Source of the DNA: Daphnia pulex
Taxonomy: Eukaryota; Arthropoda; Branchiopoda; Diplostraca; Daphniidae
NCBI RefSeq assembly: GCF_021134715.1
Contig: NC_060018.1
Span: 7,333,501-7,397,500 of the forward strand
Reading direction: 5' to 3'
Length of the DNA: 64,000 nt
Part shown: positions 46,089 through 57,117 of the stretch, one piece after another
How positions within the stretch are numbered: the stretch's first letter is position 1
How the letters are laid out: every line of letters begins with the position of its first letter
Translations under genes and position numbers: made by a program
Notes under the pieces: generated by a model
What the model was told of the DNA's origin: nothing
Databases searched by the model: none
Seen by the model: the letters and a program-made list of their open reading frames with translations, nothing else

Positions 46089-46600
46089 TGAGTTATGTTG
46101 AATCTCCTATTCGAGGAATGACGTTATATTGCAAAGCTTTTTCCTAGAAGATAGCCAAACGTCCCATGTTATATAAACATACAGCGATTACCGTCTGTGG
46201 ACATCGTCTCAATCTTGAAAACCATGTTTTTTGAATAATCTTAACTACAAACTCTATTTACAGCTTTCGAGTTCTATAACTGGACATACATTTACTATTG
46301 CAATTAGTTGTATCAAATATCAAGGCTTTCTACTCTCACAATGAGGGATACTCTTTCTCACTATCTCATTTCATTATTTGTGTATGTTCCACGACCTATA
46401 TCCGAATGTACTTCCTTTTGGTTCGCACTTTCTCTACATCGTAGGAATTAACGTAAAGAAACACCATGAGAACTCGTGTTGTCGTCTATGAACATCTATG
46501 AATTCTGCCCATAATGGTGAATGATTTCAAACGATATTAACTTGATGATGATAATAAATGGTGGAAAACCAACAATACTAACTAAAATCAAAAGACTAGC

Positions 46601-46673
46601 CGCCCGATAAGGGACTTGAACCCTTGACCTCAGGATTAAAAGTCCCGCGCTCTACCGTCTGAGCTAACCGGGC
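46601..46673 (-). tRNA. tRNA-Lys(TTT), unit 21
   Basis: Array consensus; a GATGAT insertion lies in the adjoining spacer (about 46545). Confidence 0.96.
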
Positions 46674-47084
46674 TTAATAATTTGTATTGCAATAGTTTTC
46701 CGTTCGAGTTCATTTTTAAATTTTACGATTGCTTATAGATCTTTTACGGACGGAAGTACGGACGTTTTTCTATTCTTCGTAAACAAAATGGGTACACATT
46801 CTTTCATCCTATAATTTGTCTCTGACTACATTTTGTGTTTGTAAACTACACTCAAAGACCGCCATAATGCATTTCGGCACTGGTTCTGAAAAATAGACAC
46901 GTTTCTGGAAACGCCAAGTAACAGGTCATGGCTCCACGGTTCCGAGATAGATCCCGGGACCTAGGATACCCATGACTGCACAGTTAATATTTGTAATCAT
47001 GCGTAAATTTGAGATATTAGTAAACGATTGAAAATGAGTTGTTCCACTAGAAAATACTAGCATGTGAAACAAATGGCAATTCAC

Positions 47085-47166
47085 CGCAGTTGGTAGGGTT
47101 CGAACCTACGCCCTCAGAGAGGAATAGATTTCAAGTCTATCGCCTTAACCACTCGGCCACAACTGC
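47085..47166 (-). tRNA. tRNA-Ser(TGA), unit 22
   Basis: Array consensus. Confidence 0.96.
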
Positions 47167-47284
47167 CCCGATTTTTCAGACAATCTAGTAATAATATTTA
47201 TTGGTTCACCAATATTTCCGTTTGACCTTACTGAAGAGCAGGTTAAATGAGAGATGCAAAATCCTAGCACTTTCTTTAAATGTA

Positions 47285-47368
47285 GGTCGTGTGGCCTAAT
47301 GGATAAGGCGTCGGACTTCTATGAAAGTAGTTATCCAAAAATTGCGGGTTCGAGTCCCGCCACGATTA
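47285..47368 (+). tRNA. tRNA-Arg(TCT), intron-bearing, unit 22
   Basis: TCCAA for TCCGA gives a C-A mismatch in the anticodon stem beside the intron, which may disturb splicing. Confidence 0.88.
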
Positions 47369-47631
47369 ATAGCATATGACGAAACTATTAGTTCATGATG
47401 AGTAGTAGTTAACCACAAACCATGGGGAATCATGTCAGATCAATAAAACTACAAATATATCTCGAACACTCAATGAATATCACTGCTTGCATTGCCTTCA
47501 CAGTGACGATTGAAATTGGCTGCTGATATAGCCTTGCTTGGTAGATACCTTAAATCATTCTCTCTAAAGACACACAGAGTATACCTAACTGATGATGAAT
47601 GAACCTTTGATTAATATGTTAAAAATTTATT

Positions 47632-47705
47632 GGCCTGTTAGCTCAGTTGGTTAGAGCGCCGTGCTAATAACGCGGAGGTCATGAGTTCGATCCTCTTACG
47701 GGCCA
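47632..47705 (+). tRNA. tRNA-Ile(AAT), unit 22
   Basis: Array consensus gene; one base is missing in the spacer upstream. Confidence 0.95.
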
Positions 47706-47782
47706 CTATAATTCTTTCATTAAATATTTTCCACTCTAAAAAGGTACTGATAGATTCGAAATATTTTGCTAAAATAGTGAAT

Positions 47783-47864
47783 GCAGATATGGCCGAGTGG
47801 TTAAGGCGACTGACTCGAAATCAGTTTCCATCTTGGAGCGTAGGTTCGAATCCTACTATCTGCG
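47783..47864 (+). tRNA. tRNA-Ser(CGA), unit 22
   Basis: Array consensus. Confidence 0.96.
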
Positions 47865-48368
47865 TTTTGTGGCATTTTATTGGTAAATGTAACTACACAA
47901 CATTTGATCAAGTGACGCCAGAAGTTATTTCTAGTCATTTTTTGGGAGAACATCCAAGTTTAAAATCAGTAGGGGAGTACACAGTGAGAGAAGAACAAAA
48001 GGTCTTTAGGTCTTTAGCATATGTGATGGCCCTGGACAAGACAAGACAAACTAAGCAACGGGGTGACCCTGGATAAGGCATGCTCTCAACAATGGTCCGT
48101 ACGAGTGGTAAGAACAGTCAGGTCCATCGAAGTCGAGGTCTGTGATCGTAGGCCAGGTTTAGATAGTTTCTAAAAGTAGATGAGAGACAACAAGTACACG
48201 TTGCCGAGAATGCACCTTACCATCATGACCAGCGTCTTGAATTCAGCGCGTTGTTGCTCCAGGAACCAGTGAAGACGGCAGAGAAGGATGAGAGAGTCAG
48301 AGTTCACCTGTAAAACAGCAGAATAAGTTCCGCTGCCAAGTAATTGTCACTGGCAAAGGTTTCCAAGT

Positions 48369-48372
48369 TTAA
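48369..48372. repeat. piggyBac target duplication TTAA, left
   Basis: TTAA precedes the left terminal repeat; uninterrupted units read CCAAGTTTAAGCATGCC here. Confidence 0.95.
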
Positions 48373-48387
48373 CCCTTTATCGACCGC
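48373..48387. repeat. piggyBac left terminal inverted repeat
   Basis: CCCTTTATCGACCGC; pairs with the right end (CCCTTTTTCGACTG when complemented), one internal mismatch before the ends diverge. Confidence 0.9.
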
Positions 48388-48435
48388 CACAAAAGCGATG
48401 GTCGGATTCGATTGAATGCTCGATCGAAATATCAT

Positions 48436-48457
48436 TGAGTGGTCCTAAGACCACTCA
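48436..48457. repeat. Subterminal hairpin 1 of piggyBac
   Basis: TGAGTGGTC-CTAA-GACCACTCA, 9-bp arms. A second hairpin, AAAAAATCGGA-ATA-TCCGATTTTTT, follows immediately. Confidence 0.75.
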
Positions 48458-48575
48458 TTAAAAAAAAAATCGGAATATCCGATTTTTTCCGGCCTAACCG
48501 CGTTTCGGCCACCGTTGTCCCGACAGGAATGTCCCTTCAGGCGGACATGGTCTCTAAAAAGAGACACTTTTTTCG

Positions 48576-48667
48576 ACTCGAGCCGTCTAGCGGGACAAAA
48601 AATTTGTCCCGACAGTTGCATGCAACTACCACTTGTTCAAATTTTTGTCCCGACAGACGGCTCGAGT
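48576..48667. repeat. Subterminal long inverted repeat of piggyBac
   Basis: About 30-bp arms (48576-48606 and 48638-48667) built from ACTCGAGCCGTCT and GGGACAAAAA words, around the palindrome GTTGCATGCAAC. Each arm contains the TGTCCCG word found elsewhere near both ends, so it may be a transposase-binding region. Confidence 0.8.
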
Positions 48668-48949
48668 TTTTTTCGTCATATTTGTCCCGAGAGACTTTTG
48701 CCGTTTAATGTGCCTCTTGTGTCCCGTCAGGCGGGCTTGACTCTCATTCACCTGGCAGAATGAAAGGCGCCCCGCCTGACGTTGAGGTCTTTACCATCGA
48801 CCAGGGGTCTTTCCAGTCGACGGCTCCTTATGAAAAGGAATAGGATCTCTAATTAGAAAAGTCAGTCAGATCCTTCGTCGGTCACCACTCTGGCAAGTAG
48901 CCGCACTTTAGAGTAAAAATGCACACTGACGTACGAACAAAACACAAAT

Positions 48950-51825
48950 TTATTGCTGAAATTCATCATATTCATCAATTACAAATCCATCACGGTCTTG
49001 GAAATCATCATAATCGTCAATCATATAGCCTTCACGTCGGTTAGAATATTCTGGCTCGTCGGAATCAGCGGATGAAGAAGAACACTCCTTGTTGGTTGGC
49101 TCATGGTCAGAAGCTTGGCCGTCTGATTCCTCCAAAGCGGAATAGACAGCTTCCACCTCGTCCAGCGGAGCCTCCTCAGATGTGTAATTATCATCGTGAA
49201 ACTCGACAAAGCAATTTCTCTTCTTCCCGAGGCACAAAAACACATTACATTGTTTGCACTTTGAGAATGGTCTTGATTCCAATTTGTTGGGTTTCGTTGC
49301 CTGGCACCACTCGCACCTGCCTCTCGCCTCCCCAAAGATGGGTAGATGGTTGCCCACACAAGTTAACCGAATGTCGTCCCTTACACTCAGTCGACTTTTC
49401 CGCCGCTTTGCTCCTGGTTCAGCGGAAGGGTGAATGGTTGGCATCATTCGCCCGGCTCGACCAGCTTTGGTTTTATTTTCGTTCAGGGCGTGGGACAAAA
49501 GACCCATCGTGACGTTCCGTTTGAACTCGAGAAACGGCATCTGAACTTCGTAATTCTCCAGATAATTTTCCTCGACCTAAGTCAAGAAAAAAACGGAAAT
49601 TATTGTGTGTTTAAAGTTTTAATTTCCGCCATCTGTGATCTCACCATATCATTGAAGCATATCCAGCTGTTCACCAGACATGTCTCCAAGAGAGAGTATA
49701 AGAGACGGTGCCACCATTTTTTGGCTTTACGGTCTCTCTCGTAGTAAGAACGCAGCTGGTTCGCCGTGTCTACACCGCCCATGTTATTGACGTAATCGTC
49801 AATAGCCTTTGGACAAGACTTGGATCGGAACGAACCATCACGCTGCTTTCTCCTGACCTTGACAATATCTGAGCCGTGATAGTTGGAAGCGACCCGAAAC
49901 GCCTTAGTGTCTCTCCATACGAAGATTCCCTTTCGGCATGTTCCGGGCTCACCACCGAACTTGGCTGCAAATTCGTCCGGCCGCAGGTTCGACTCATTCT
50001 TCGTCATGATGGGCTGGTTGACCCGACTTGGAAGAATCGTTCCAACGGCGTTGACACCATTCTCGCGGAGCTTGTCCAAGAGGGCAATGCTCGTAAAGAA
50101 CCGGTCAAAGGCCACTACGAAACCTTGATCTGTCAGGGGTTGACAAAGATCAACGACAACTCTCTCCACCGCCTCGTTATTACGAGATCTTTTTTGCTTT
50201 TCCCCAAAGCGAGCTCCTTGATAGATCTCAAACTTATAGGTATACCCACGATGGCAACAGCGGCTCCAAATTTTGAAACCAGACTTGATCGGTTTGTTCT
50301 TCATCGTCTGCCTCAGCATTGAGCGGCCTTTGTATTTGACCATAGACTCGTCGATGCTCTGACCCCTAGGAGGCTTTCTACACTCATGATAGCGTTCATT
50401 GAGTCTTTTGACCAGAGGACGGATCTTACGGATAGGATCCGGTCGCTCTGGCTCCTGATCCGGGTCGTCAGAATTAGGGTCAACATCATCCCATGGGCTT
50501 GCGCAAGCTATGTGTTTAGAAATGAATTTGAATCGCTCGCGAGTCATGGCCTGTTGAATTATTCCGAGCCCGAGACCAGTGTCTGGTTGCTGCTCCCAGA
50601 ACATCGACAGCTCGGGCAGACGGTGATATCCGATCAAGAACTGTATGCCAAAGAAGGCTATAAGTTCGTGGTCTGTGACAAAACCTCCAGCAGGCAACCG
50701 CGGGCCGATTAACCTGCCTTCAGGCTTGCCACCCACTTTTCGAGACGGTGGCGTCTTCCTTGAATTCCAGAATTCAGCGATGTAGTCATTTGTTGCCTCC
50801 CGAAGAAGGTACAAAGTGTCCTCACCACCAAGCATCGTCTTGAAAACTCCGAGGGGACTCGAAAAACGACTGAATTGACTCAACACGGGGCCTGGTTCTT
50901 CTAGGGGTGCAAACTGAATTGCCCTTTCCTGGAACTGAGGCCTCGGTGAATCATCATCAGCCCGTGATTGTCTCCCAACGTCGCCCCAGACTTTGCATTC
51001 TTTCCAATTCCGGTTGACGGCTTTATGTTGGGCGACTTTTTTGGCATCGGCCTTCTTTTGCATGTTCAGCTTGGCCGAATCTGAGTTCGTTTTTTTGGCC
51101 AGCCGGAACGGATGCGCTGTAAGAACGCGAGGCCCACGACACCTCAAAGTCGCGTTCGTGAGACCGACCTTTTTCCCTGTGTAGTGCCGTGTTACTTCAC
51201 CATCGGGATCGGCCGTTTCAGAAGAAGACCCTGCACTAGTTGGTCTTCGGGTCTGACTTCTGGTTCGTTTTGGTGGGGAGGAGCCACTCTTTGAACTGTC
51301 TTCACGTTCCTTTCTTTTTTTCGCTTTTTGAACTCTTTTGAGTCTTTGAAGCGTCGCCGGTGATAGTTCCAATCGTTCAAGTTGAACTGTAACGTCTTTC
51401 GGGGTTAATGGATCTACCACCGGCTCCTCTTCTTCTGTCCCAGCTTTTTGTTCATCATCCTCTGAGGCAGATTGTTCATCCTCTATTTCCGGATCCTGAT
51501 CAAGTTCCGGCCGCTGCGAAGCAACCAACTCCTGACCAGGCTCCTCATCCGGCTTCTCAACCGGCTCCTCGACCGGCTCCTCGACCGGCTCCTCGACCGG
51601 CTCCTCGACCGGCTCCTCGACGGCAACCGCCTCCTCCTCCTGATCTTGAGCCTCCGGTACAGTATCAAAATTGATTACCGGCTCTTGATCTCCAGCTAAA
51701 CGTTCTCTTTCTTCTTTCAGCTGCCTCCTTTTTAATACAGCTGCGGCGGCGGCATTCTTGGCTGAATTTTTCACGGCTCTCGACTTAGTATATCTTGGGT
51801 CTCTCTTTTTTTTATTTTTCGCCAT
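48950..51825 (-). CDS. piggyBac transposase (two exons)
   Basis: Cuts and pastes the element at TTAA. Exon 1 is 51825-49645 (727 codons) and exon 2 is 49576-48950 (208 codons plus stop), 935 aa, phase-consistent. The N-terminus is basic (MAKNKKKRDPRY), then an acidic linker with repeated EEPV units (residues 69-92), and an NLS-like KRTRSQTRR. The DDE domain starts near 325; the catalytic triad is D492 (QSIDESMVKYKGR), D574 (VVAFDRFFTS) and D686 (NNMGGVDTANQ), followed by WW704-705. After the splice the chain reads NSWICFNDM-VEENYL and reaches the C-terminal cysteine-rich zinc domain (CEWC, CKQC, FLC, NCFVEFH), then an acidic tail ending with two similar GYMIDDYDDFQ / GFVIDEYDEFQ motifs. No stop or frameshift was seen and the triad is intact, so it could be active. 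At about 935 aa it is longer than classic piggyBac (about 594 aa) because of the N-terminal and tail extensions. Confidence 0.93.
49577..49644 (-). other. Intron in piggyBac transposase gene (68 nt)
   Basis: Donor ATG|GTGAGA at 49644 and acceptor TTGACTTAG|GTC at 49577 with a T-rich tract before it. Without splicing the frame stops 14 codons into the intron; with splicing the C-terminal zinc domain is attached in frame. Confidence 0.88.
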
Positions 51826-51836
51826 TTTTAATCAAT

Positions 51837-51860
51837 CTGAAAATACAGAATCGAAAAAAA
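51837..51860 (-). other. Probable 5' UTR splice acceptor of transposase gene
   Basis: On the minus strand a T-rich tract ends TTCTGTATTTTCAG just 11 bases upstream of the start codon. This suggests the promoter and first exon lie further up, in or beyond the repeats. The donor was not identified. Confidence 0.5.
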
Positions 51861-51884
51861 AGGCACGATTAGTCTTTGTGAATT

Positions 51885-52110
51885 CGGCAAAAGGATAACG
51901 AATTGCCTTACGTCCTAAGCCTTATATGACGGTCTTATTTTATCATGCAGGGGAAAAGCATGCACATGCAGGAGTTACCGGGGCTGATTCTTATCCAGCG
52001 CCTTTCACCGCCTTTCGGAGTTTCCTCACGAGACAGCAGTAATCAACGCACGGATAAGAAAGTACAAGAGGCTTTGTGTAAAATTTAATTACACGGGCAC
52101 TAATAGCGCC
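51885..52110. repeat. Upstream module, copy 1 (diverged duplicate at 53515-53730)
   Basis: Words shared in order with 53515-53730: CCAAAAGGAT-like, ATGCAC, TTATCCAGCGC, ACGGGCAC. The two copies are clearly related but diverged, so the duplication is old. Confidence 0.6.
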
Positions 52111-52148
52111 TCGAAGACTTCAAAATCAATTCAAAAGAACCGTTGGAC

Positions 52149-53227
52149 GGAAAGGAGCTCAGCTACGATGGAAATGAAACTACAACCAACGCCGAACCGG
52201 ACACTCCCAATTCTTTGTCTTCGTTTCATTCCACAAAGCACCCCTTCGATACCAAAGTTTTTGCGTCGAAGCTACTAAAGAAATTTCGCGCTTTCTCTTC
52301 GCCTCTTTCGCCTTCCCTTCGATATCTATCCAACCACCGGCTTCAAATTCAATTGAACCCTTTTTTTGTATTTAATGTATCGCGGACACTTAAGTCGCGC
52401 GGCACCCAGATAGGAATAAAAATAAATAAGGAGCGTCGGGCGGAAAGGAGCTTTGCCACGGAGGAAATGAAACTACAACCAACGCCGAACCGGACACTCC
52501 CAATTCTTTGTCTTCGTTTCATTCCACAAAGCACCCCTTCGATACCAAAGTTTTTGCGTCGAAGCTACTAAAGAAATTTCGCGCTTTCTCTTCGCCTCTT
52601 TCGCCTTCCCTTCGATATCTATCCAACCACCGGCTTCAAATTCAATTGAACCCTTTTTTGTATTTAAGGCATCGCGGACACTTAAGTCGCGCGGCACCCA
52701 GATAGGAATAAAAATAAATAAGGAGCGTCGGGCGGAAAGGAGCTTTGCCACGGAGGAAATGAAACTACAACCAACGCCGAACCGGACACTCCCAATTCTT
52801 TGTCTTCGTTTCATTCCACAAAGCACCCCTTCGATACCAAAGTTTTTGCGTCGAAGCTACTAAAGAAATTTCGCGCTTTCTCTTCGCCTCTTTCGCCTTC
52901 CCTTCGATATCTATCCAACCACCGGCTTCAAATTCAATTGAACCCTTTTTTTGTATTTAAGGCATCGCGGACACTTAAGTCGCGCGGCACCCAGATAGGA
53001 ATAAAAATAAATAAGGAGCGTCGGGCGGAAAGGAGCTTTGCCACGGAGGAAATGAAACTACAACCAACGCCGAACCGGACACTCCCAATTCTTTGTCTTC
53101 GTTTCATTCCACAAAGCACCCCTTCGATACCAAAGTTTTTGCGTCGAAGCTACTAAAGAAATTTCGCGCTTTCTCTTCGCCTCTTTCGCCTTCCCTTCGA
53201 TATCTATCCAACCACCGGCTTCAAATT
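52149..53227. repeat. Tandem repeat, about 292-bp unit, nearly four copies
   Basis: Units begin at the word GGAAAGGAGCT at 52149, 52442, 52734 and 53027 (periods 293, 292, 293). The last copy is cut near 53227. Copies are almost identical, so the amplification is recent. They sit upstream of the transposase start and could carry enhancers or a promoter; open frames within are compositional. Confidence 0.93.
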
Positions 53228-53514
53228 AATTTCATTCGACTACACGGACCGGAATGGAATAAAAATACCGCCTGGAAAAAAACTATTTAGAACTGACACT
53301 TCCCGTTCTGTTTTCGCTAATTCCCAGGGGAATTCATTACAACCACCCCTTCAATTTTCTTTCATCCGTGTAGACCAGTTCATTTCTGACATCTCTAACC
53401 GGCCAGTCTGCTCTGGCTTAATCGAATTTGCACCCGGCTTTAGGATAAATTAGGAGCCAATTCACGAGACATTCGTCTCTACGCCACTTCCAAAAAACTC
53501 TTAGGACTTTATTT

Positions 53515-53730
53515 TTGATTGCCATAAGGCTTCTATATTGGCCAAAAGGATCCAATTTTCGACGGTCTCCTCATGCTGGGACATGCATGCACATTCAAGA
53601 ATACGGGGTTTGTTTCTCATCTTATCCAGCGCTTTTCACATCTGCCGCAGATTGCCGCACATTTGTGACCAACGCACAGAAAAGACGAGACAAGAGGCAT
53701 TGCTGACCACCCAACGGGCACTATAAATCC
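53515..53730. repeat. Upstream module, copy 2
   Basis: Diverged relative of 51885-52110; see there. Confidence 0.6.
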
Positions 53731-54486
53731 GGAAAGATTTCTGGTTGAATCAGGATCATTTCTAGGCGGCCCAAAACCCGGCAATCGGGCAAATGAATCG
53801 GAGTTACTCTTGTATTGGAAAGATTACTAGGTTTTTAAGTTTCATCAGTATTCGAACAAAAAGTTCAGCAGGATGAATTGCACCGTTCGTCTATTATTTT
53901 GTCTTCCACAAGCTCGCATTCATCCAAGTCCCGGCAACGACGTCACTACCCCGTCGTCGGAACTTGGCAAGGTTCGATTTTTCAAGACTCGGCGCCTGGC
54001 GCATTCGCCCGGTACTGCAATGGGCACGGGGACCAGCCCAAATAATCGTGTTAGGAGTTATCTGCCAAAACGCTTTCGTCTCTGATTCGAACCATTCACC
54101 GACCGCTTCGACCATATCCATCATTTAAAACCATTACGCGAACTGTGTACAGACTCGTCTTGGACCGGTGAGTAGAACACGAAAGATGAATACTACTAAG
54201 ATTCGAATTGGGAATGAACTCTCCTCTTTTCGTCCCCAATCTTTCGCTTTGCTGTTCCATCGGTAATCCAGGAAGAATTAACAATACCATCACCATCAGG
54301 TATCCACTTCCTGATTAAGCAACCGACTTTCGAGACTTCCTAGGGTAAAATTGCTTTCGCGGGTCGATACCCTCGTCTCTCTCATAATCTTTCGGTTCGG
54401 ATTTATATCTTCCGGCCGTAGACAGGTGGGTACTATAAAAAGACCGAGAAGCGATGCAACGGAATCGAAACTGAATTCATTTGAAG
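53731..54486. other. Unassigned piggyBac interior
   Basis: No gene recognised. It contains ACTATAAAAAGACC near 54432, a TATA-box-like word. A 70-codon plus-strand frame at 53873 has no family resemblance. Confidence 0.4.
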
Positions 54487-54610
54487 CGGCGGGTAGGTTA
54501 AGGAGCTCTGGCCACGAGGAATGAAACTAGTAACCCCGAATCGGACACTTCTGATTCTTCGTTTTTGACCCATTCCAACAGAGCTCCCCATCCAAACACA
54601 ACTTCGAATT
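54487..54610. repeat. Strongly diverged copy of the 292-bp repeat
   Basis: GGAGCTCTGGCCACGAGGAA followed by GAATCGGACACTTCTGATTC resembles the start of the 292-bp unit, with many changes. Confidence 0.6.
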
Positions 54611-54675
54611 CATTTCTTTCACCCGCCATGCTCTCGAACTCATATATGCCCGTGCGGAATCAAAATAAAACCAAT

Positions 54676-54885
54676 TGATGGTCGGAAAGAAGCTCAGCTA
54701 CGATGGAAATGAAACTACAACTAACGCCGAACCGGACAACTTCCCATTCTGCGTCTTCGTTCCATTTCCCAAAGCTCCCCGTCAATACCAAAGTTTTTGC
54801 GTCGAAGCTACTAAAGAAATTTCGCGCTTTCCTTTTCGCCTCTTTCGCCTTCCCTTCGATATCGATCCAACCATCGCTCGATCCC
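54676..54885. repeat. Diverged partial copy of the 292-bp repeat
   Basis: Shares a long stretch including AAGTTTTTGCGTCGAAGCTA with the tandem units but differs at many sites. An older copy of the module that was later amplified at 52149-53227. Confidence 0.85.
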
Positions 54886-55189
54886 ATTTCTTTCGACCGC
54901 GCCTGCCTGGCTGGTCAGCTCTACTTCTTTGTTTTTTTTTTTTTAAATGAGGAACACAAATAAAACCTCACAATTTCTGACATCTCTAACCAGGGCGGTT
55001 GGTTCCCTTTTATCAAATATCTACTAAGCGCCGGCATCACTAATTCTGACTCCTGAAATGATCCTACTAACGAAATGAACCGAATTTCAGATCATCCCAG
55101 TGCACGTTACACTAGGAGCTCACCACTGATCAATACTTGAAAAAGTGCCCAACCGCCTGGCGGTTCAAATCTGGCCGGCTTTTGATAAA

Positions 55190-55551
55190 ATTGCAGCCGC
55201 CTGGAGGGACATATCTGGCGGAGACTTATATGTCCCGACAGTCCAGATCGAAGGTTCTCGATTAGACTTCGATCAGAGCCGCCTGACGGGCCAGAAATGT
55301 CCCGTCACCGAAAACTCGGTAAAACACGAGAAATACTCGTTTTAATTTCTCCTCCTTTTTATCATTGAAAGACGGTAGGTCAATTAATTTTTCGTTGTAA
55401 GGCAATTCAATTCTGTAGGATGGATTTCGAGATATCAGCTTTGATAGGTATGAATTTAGCCGATTTGAAATCTCTCGTGTCTGTGGACGAGGTCCCGCCA
55501 GACCCTACTGAAAGCCGTCGAAAAAAAAACGTCCCGTCAGTCGAAAAAGGG
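55190..55551. repeat. Right subterminal region and terminal inverted repeat of piggyBac
   Basis: Contains several TGTCCCG-type words (near 55232, 55301, 55493, 55531) mirroring those of the left end, then CAGTCGAAAAAGGG at the border. Confidence 0.75.
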
Positions 55552-55555
55552 TTAA
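55552..55555. repeat. piggyBac target duplication TTAA, right
   Basis: Completes the TTAA pair with 48369-48372. Confidence 0.95.
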
Positions 55556-55682
55556 GCATGCCATTTCAGCGATTTCTCAACACTTGGACCAATGAAAATT
55601 TTTGCTTGAAAACAGTAAAACAAAAGACAAGTAATTGCCAATTTAACGACGATTTTCGATAATTATAGTTTCGGTTGCTCGC

Positions 55683-55755
55683 TACCTCTGGCGAGATTCG
55701 AACTCACAATCCCCGGCTTAGGAGGCCGGTGCCTTATCCATTAGGCCACAAAGGC
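55683..55755 (-). tRNA. tRNA-Arg(CCT), unit 22
   Basis: Two T-arm changes, one giving a T-G pair and one in the loop (TTCGAAT); still foldable. Confidence 0.9.
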
Positions 55756-56261
55756 TGAGTTATGTTGAATCTCATATTCGAGGAATGACGTTATATTGCA
55801 AAGCTTTTTCCTAGAAGATAGCCAAACGTCCCATGTTATATAAACATACAGCGATTACCGTCTGTGGACATCGTCTCAATCTTGAAAACCATGTTTTTTG
55901 AATAATCTTAACTACAAACTCTATTTACAGCTTTCGAGTTCTATAACTGGACATACATTTACTATTGCAATTAGTTGTATCAAATATCAAGGCTTTCTAC
56001 TCTCACAATGAGGGATACTCTTTCTCACTATCTCATTTCATTATTTGTGTATGTTCCACGACCTATATCCGAATGTACTTCCTTTTGGTTCGCACTTTCT
56101 CTACATCGTAGGAATTAACGTAAAGAAACACCATGAGAACTCGTGTTGTCGTCTATGAACATCTATGAATTCTGCCCATAATGGTGAATGATTTCAAACG
56201 ATATTAACTTGATAATAAATGTTGGAAAACCAACAATACTAACTAAAATCAAAAGACTAGC

Positions 56262-56334
56262 CGCCCGATAAGGGACTTGAACCCTTGACCTCAGGATTAA
56301 AAGTCCCGCGCTCTACCGTCTGAGCTAACCGGGC
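56262..56334 (-). tRNA. tRNA-Lys(TTT), unit 22
   Basis: Array consensus. Confidence 0.96.
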
Positions 56335-56401
56335 TTAATAATTGGTATTGCAATAGTTTTCCGTTCGAGTTCATTTTTAAATTTTACGATTGCTTATAGA
56401 T

Positions 56402-56501
56402 NNNNNNNNNNNNNNNNNNNNNNNNNNNNNNNNNNNNNNNNNNNNNNNNNNNNNNNNNNNNNNNNNNNNNNNNNNNNNNNNNNNNNNNNNNNNNNNNNNN
56501 N
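56402..56501. other. Assembly gap, 100 N
   Basis: A run of exactly 100 N, the usual placeholder for a gap of unknown size. Array units on its two sides are in opposite orientation, so the order and orientation here depend on scaffolding. Confidence 0.99.
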
Positions 56502-56538
56502 TACTCGAACGGAAAACTATTGCAATACAAATTAGTAA

Positions 56539-56611
56539 GCCCGGTTAGCTCAGACGGTAGAGCGCGGGACTTTTAATCCTGAGGTCAAGGGTTCAAGTCC
56601 CTTATCGGGCG
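56539..56611 (+). tRNA. tRNA-Lys(TTT), inverted unit 23
   Basis: Array consensus gene, here on the plus strand; TTTT follows within 10 bases. Confidence 0.96.
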
Positions 56612-57117
56612 GCTAGTCTTTTGATTTTAGTTAGTATTGTTGGTTTTCCACCATTTATTATCAAGTTAATATCGTTTGAAATCATTCACCATTATGGGCA
56701 GAATTCATAGATGTTCATAGACGACAACACGAGTTCTCATGGTGTTTCTTTACGTTAATTCCTACGATGTAGAGAAAGTGCGAACCAAAAGGAAGTACAT
56801 TCGGATATAGGTCGTGGAACATACACAAATAATGAAATGAGATAGTGAGAAAGAGTATCCCTCATTGTGAGAGTAGAAAGCCTTGATATTTGATACAACT
56901 AATTGCAATAGTAAATGTATGTCCAGTTATAGAACTCGAAAGCTGTAAATAGAGTTTGTAGTTAAGATTATTCAAAAAACATGGTTTTCAAGATTGAGAC
57001 GATGTCCACAGACGGTAATCGCTGTATGTTTATATAACATGGGACGTTTGGCTATCTTCTAGGAAAAAGCTTTGCAATATAACGTCATTCCTCGAATAGG
57101 AGATTCAACATAACTTA

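Larger units (their letters stand above)
45203..48372. repeat. Tandem tRNA-gene array, second block (unit 21 right part, unit 22 left part)
   Basis: Array sequence resumes directly after the BEL/Pao element with the 3' part of the split tRNA-Ile and continues to the TTAA at 48369-48372 where the piggyBac element begins. Confidence 0.95.
48373..55551. mobile_element. piggyBac-family DNA transposon, structurally complete, 7.2 kb
   Basis: 7,179 bp between TTAA duplications, with inverted ends CCCTTTATCGACCG and the complement of CAGTCGAAAAAGGG. It encodes one two-exon transposase on the minus strand. Subterminal copies of a TGTCCCGACAG-like word lie at both ends. About 3.7 kb upstream of the transposase is non-coding and partly tandemly repeated, which makes it much longer than the roughly 2.5-kb classic piggyBac. 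It interrupts the Ser-CGA/Arg-CCT spacer of unit 22 without loss of host bases. Confidence 0.95.
55552..56401. repeat. Tandem tRNA-gene array, third block (unit 22 right part)
   Basis: Array sequence resumes at the second TTAA with GCATGCCATTTCAGCG, exactly continuing the spacer broken at 48372, and runs into the assembly gap 67 bases past the Lys gene. Confidence 0.95.

Noticed and set aside
51408-51699. Pro-Ala and Leu-rich plus-strand frames opposite the transposase N-terminus
   Set aside because: They are antisense readings of the EEPV-type codon repeat in the transposase.
52143-53290. Repeated open frames such as MSSFHSTKHPFDTKVF in the 292-bp tandem
   Set aside because: Frames repeat only because the DNA repeats, both strands are open, and no domain is seen.
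55420-55662. 80-codon frame spanning the right piggyBac end and array sequence
   Set aside because: It crosses the element border, so it cannot predate the insertion, and has no recognisable motif.
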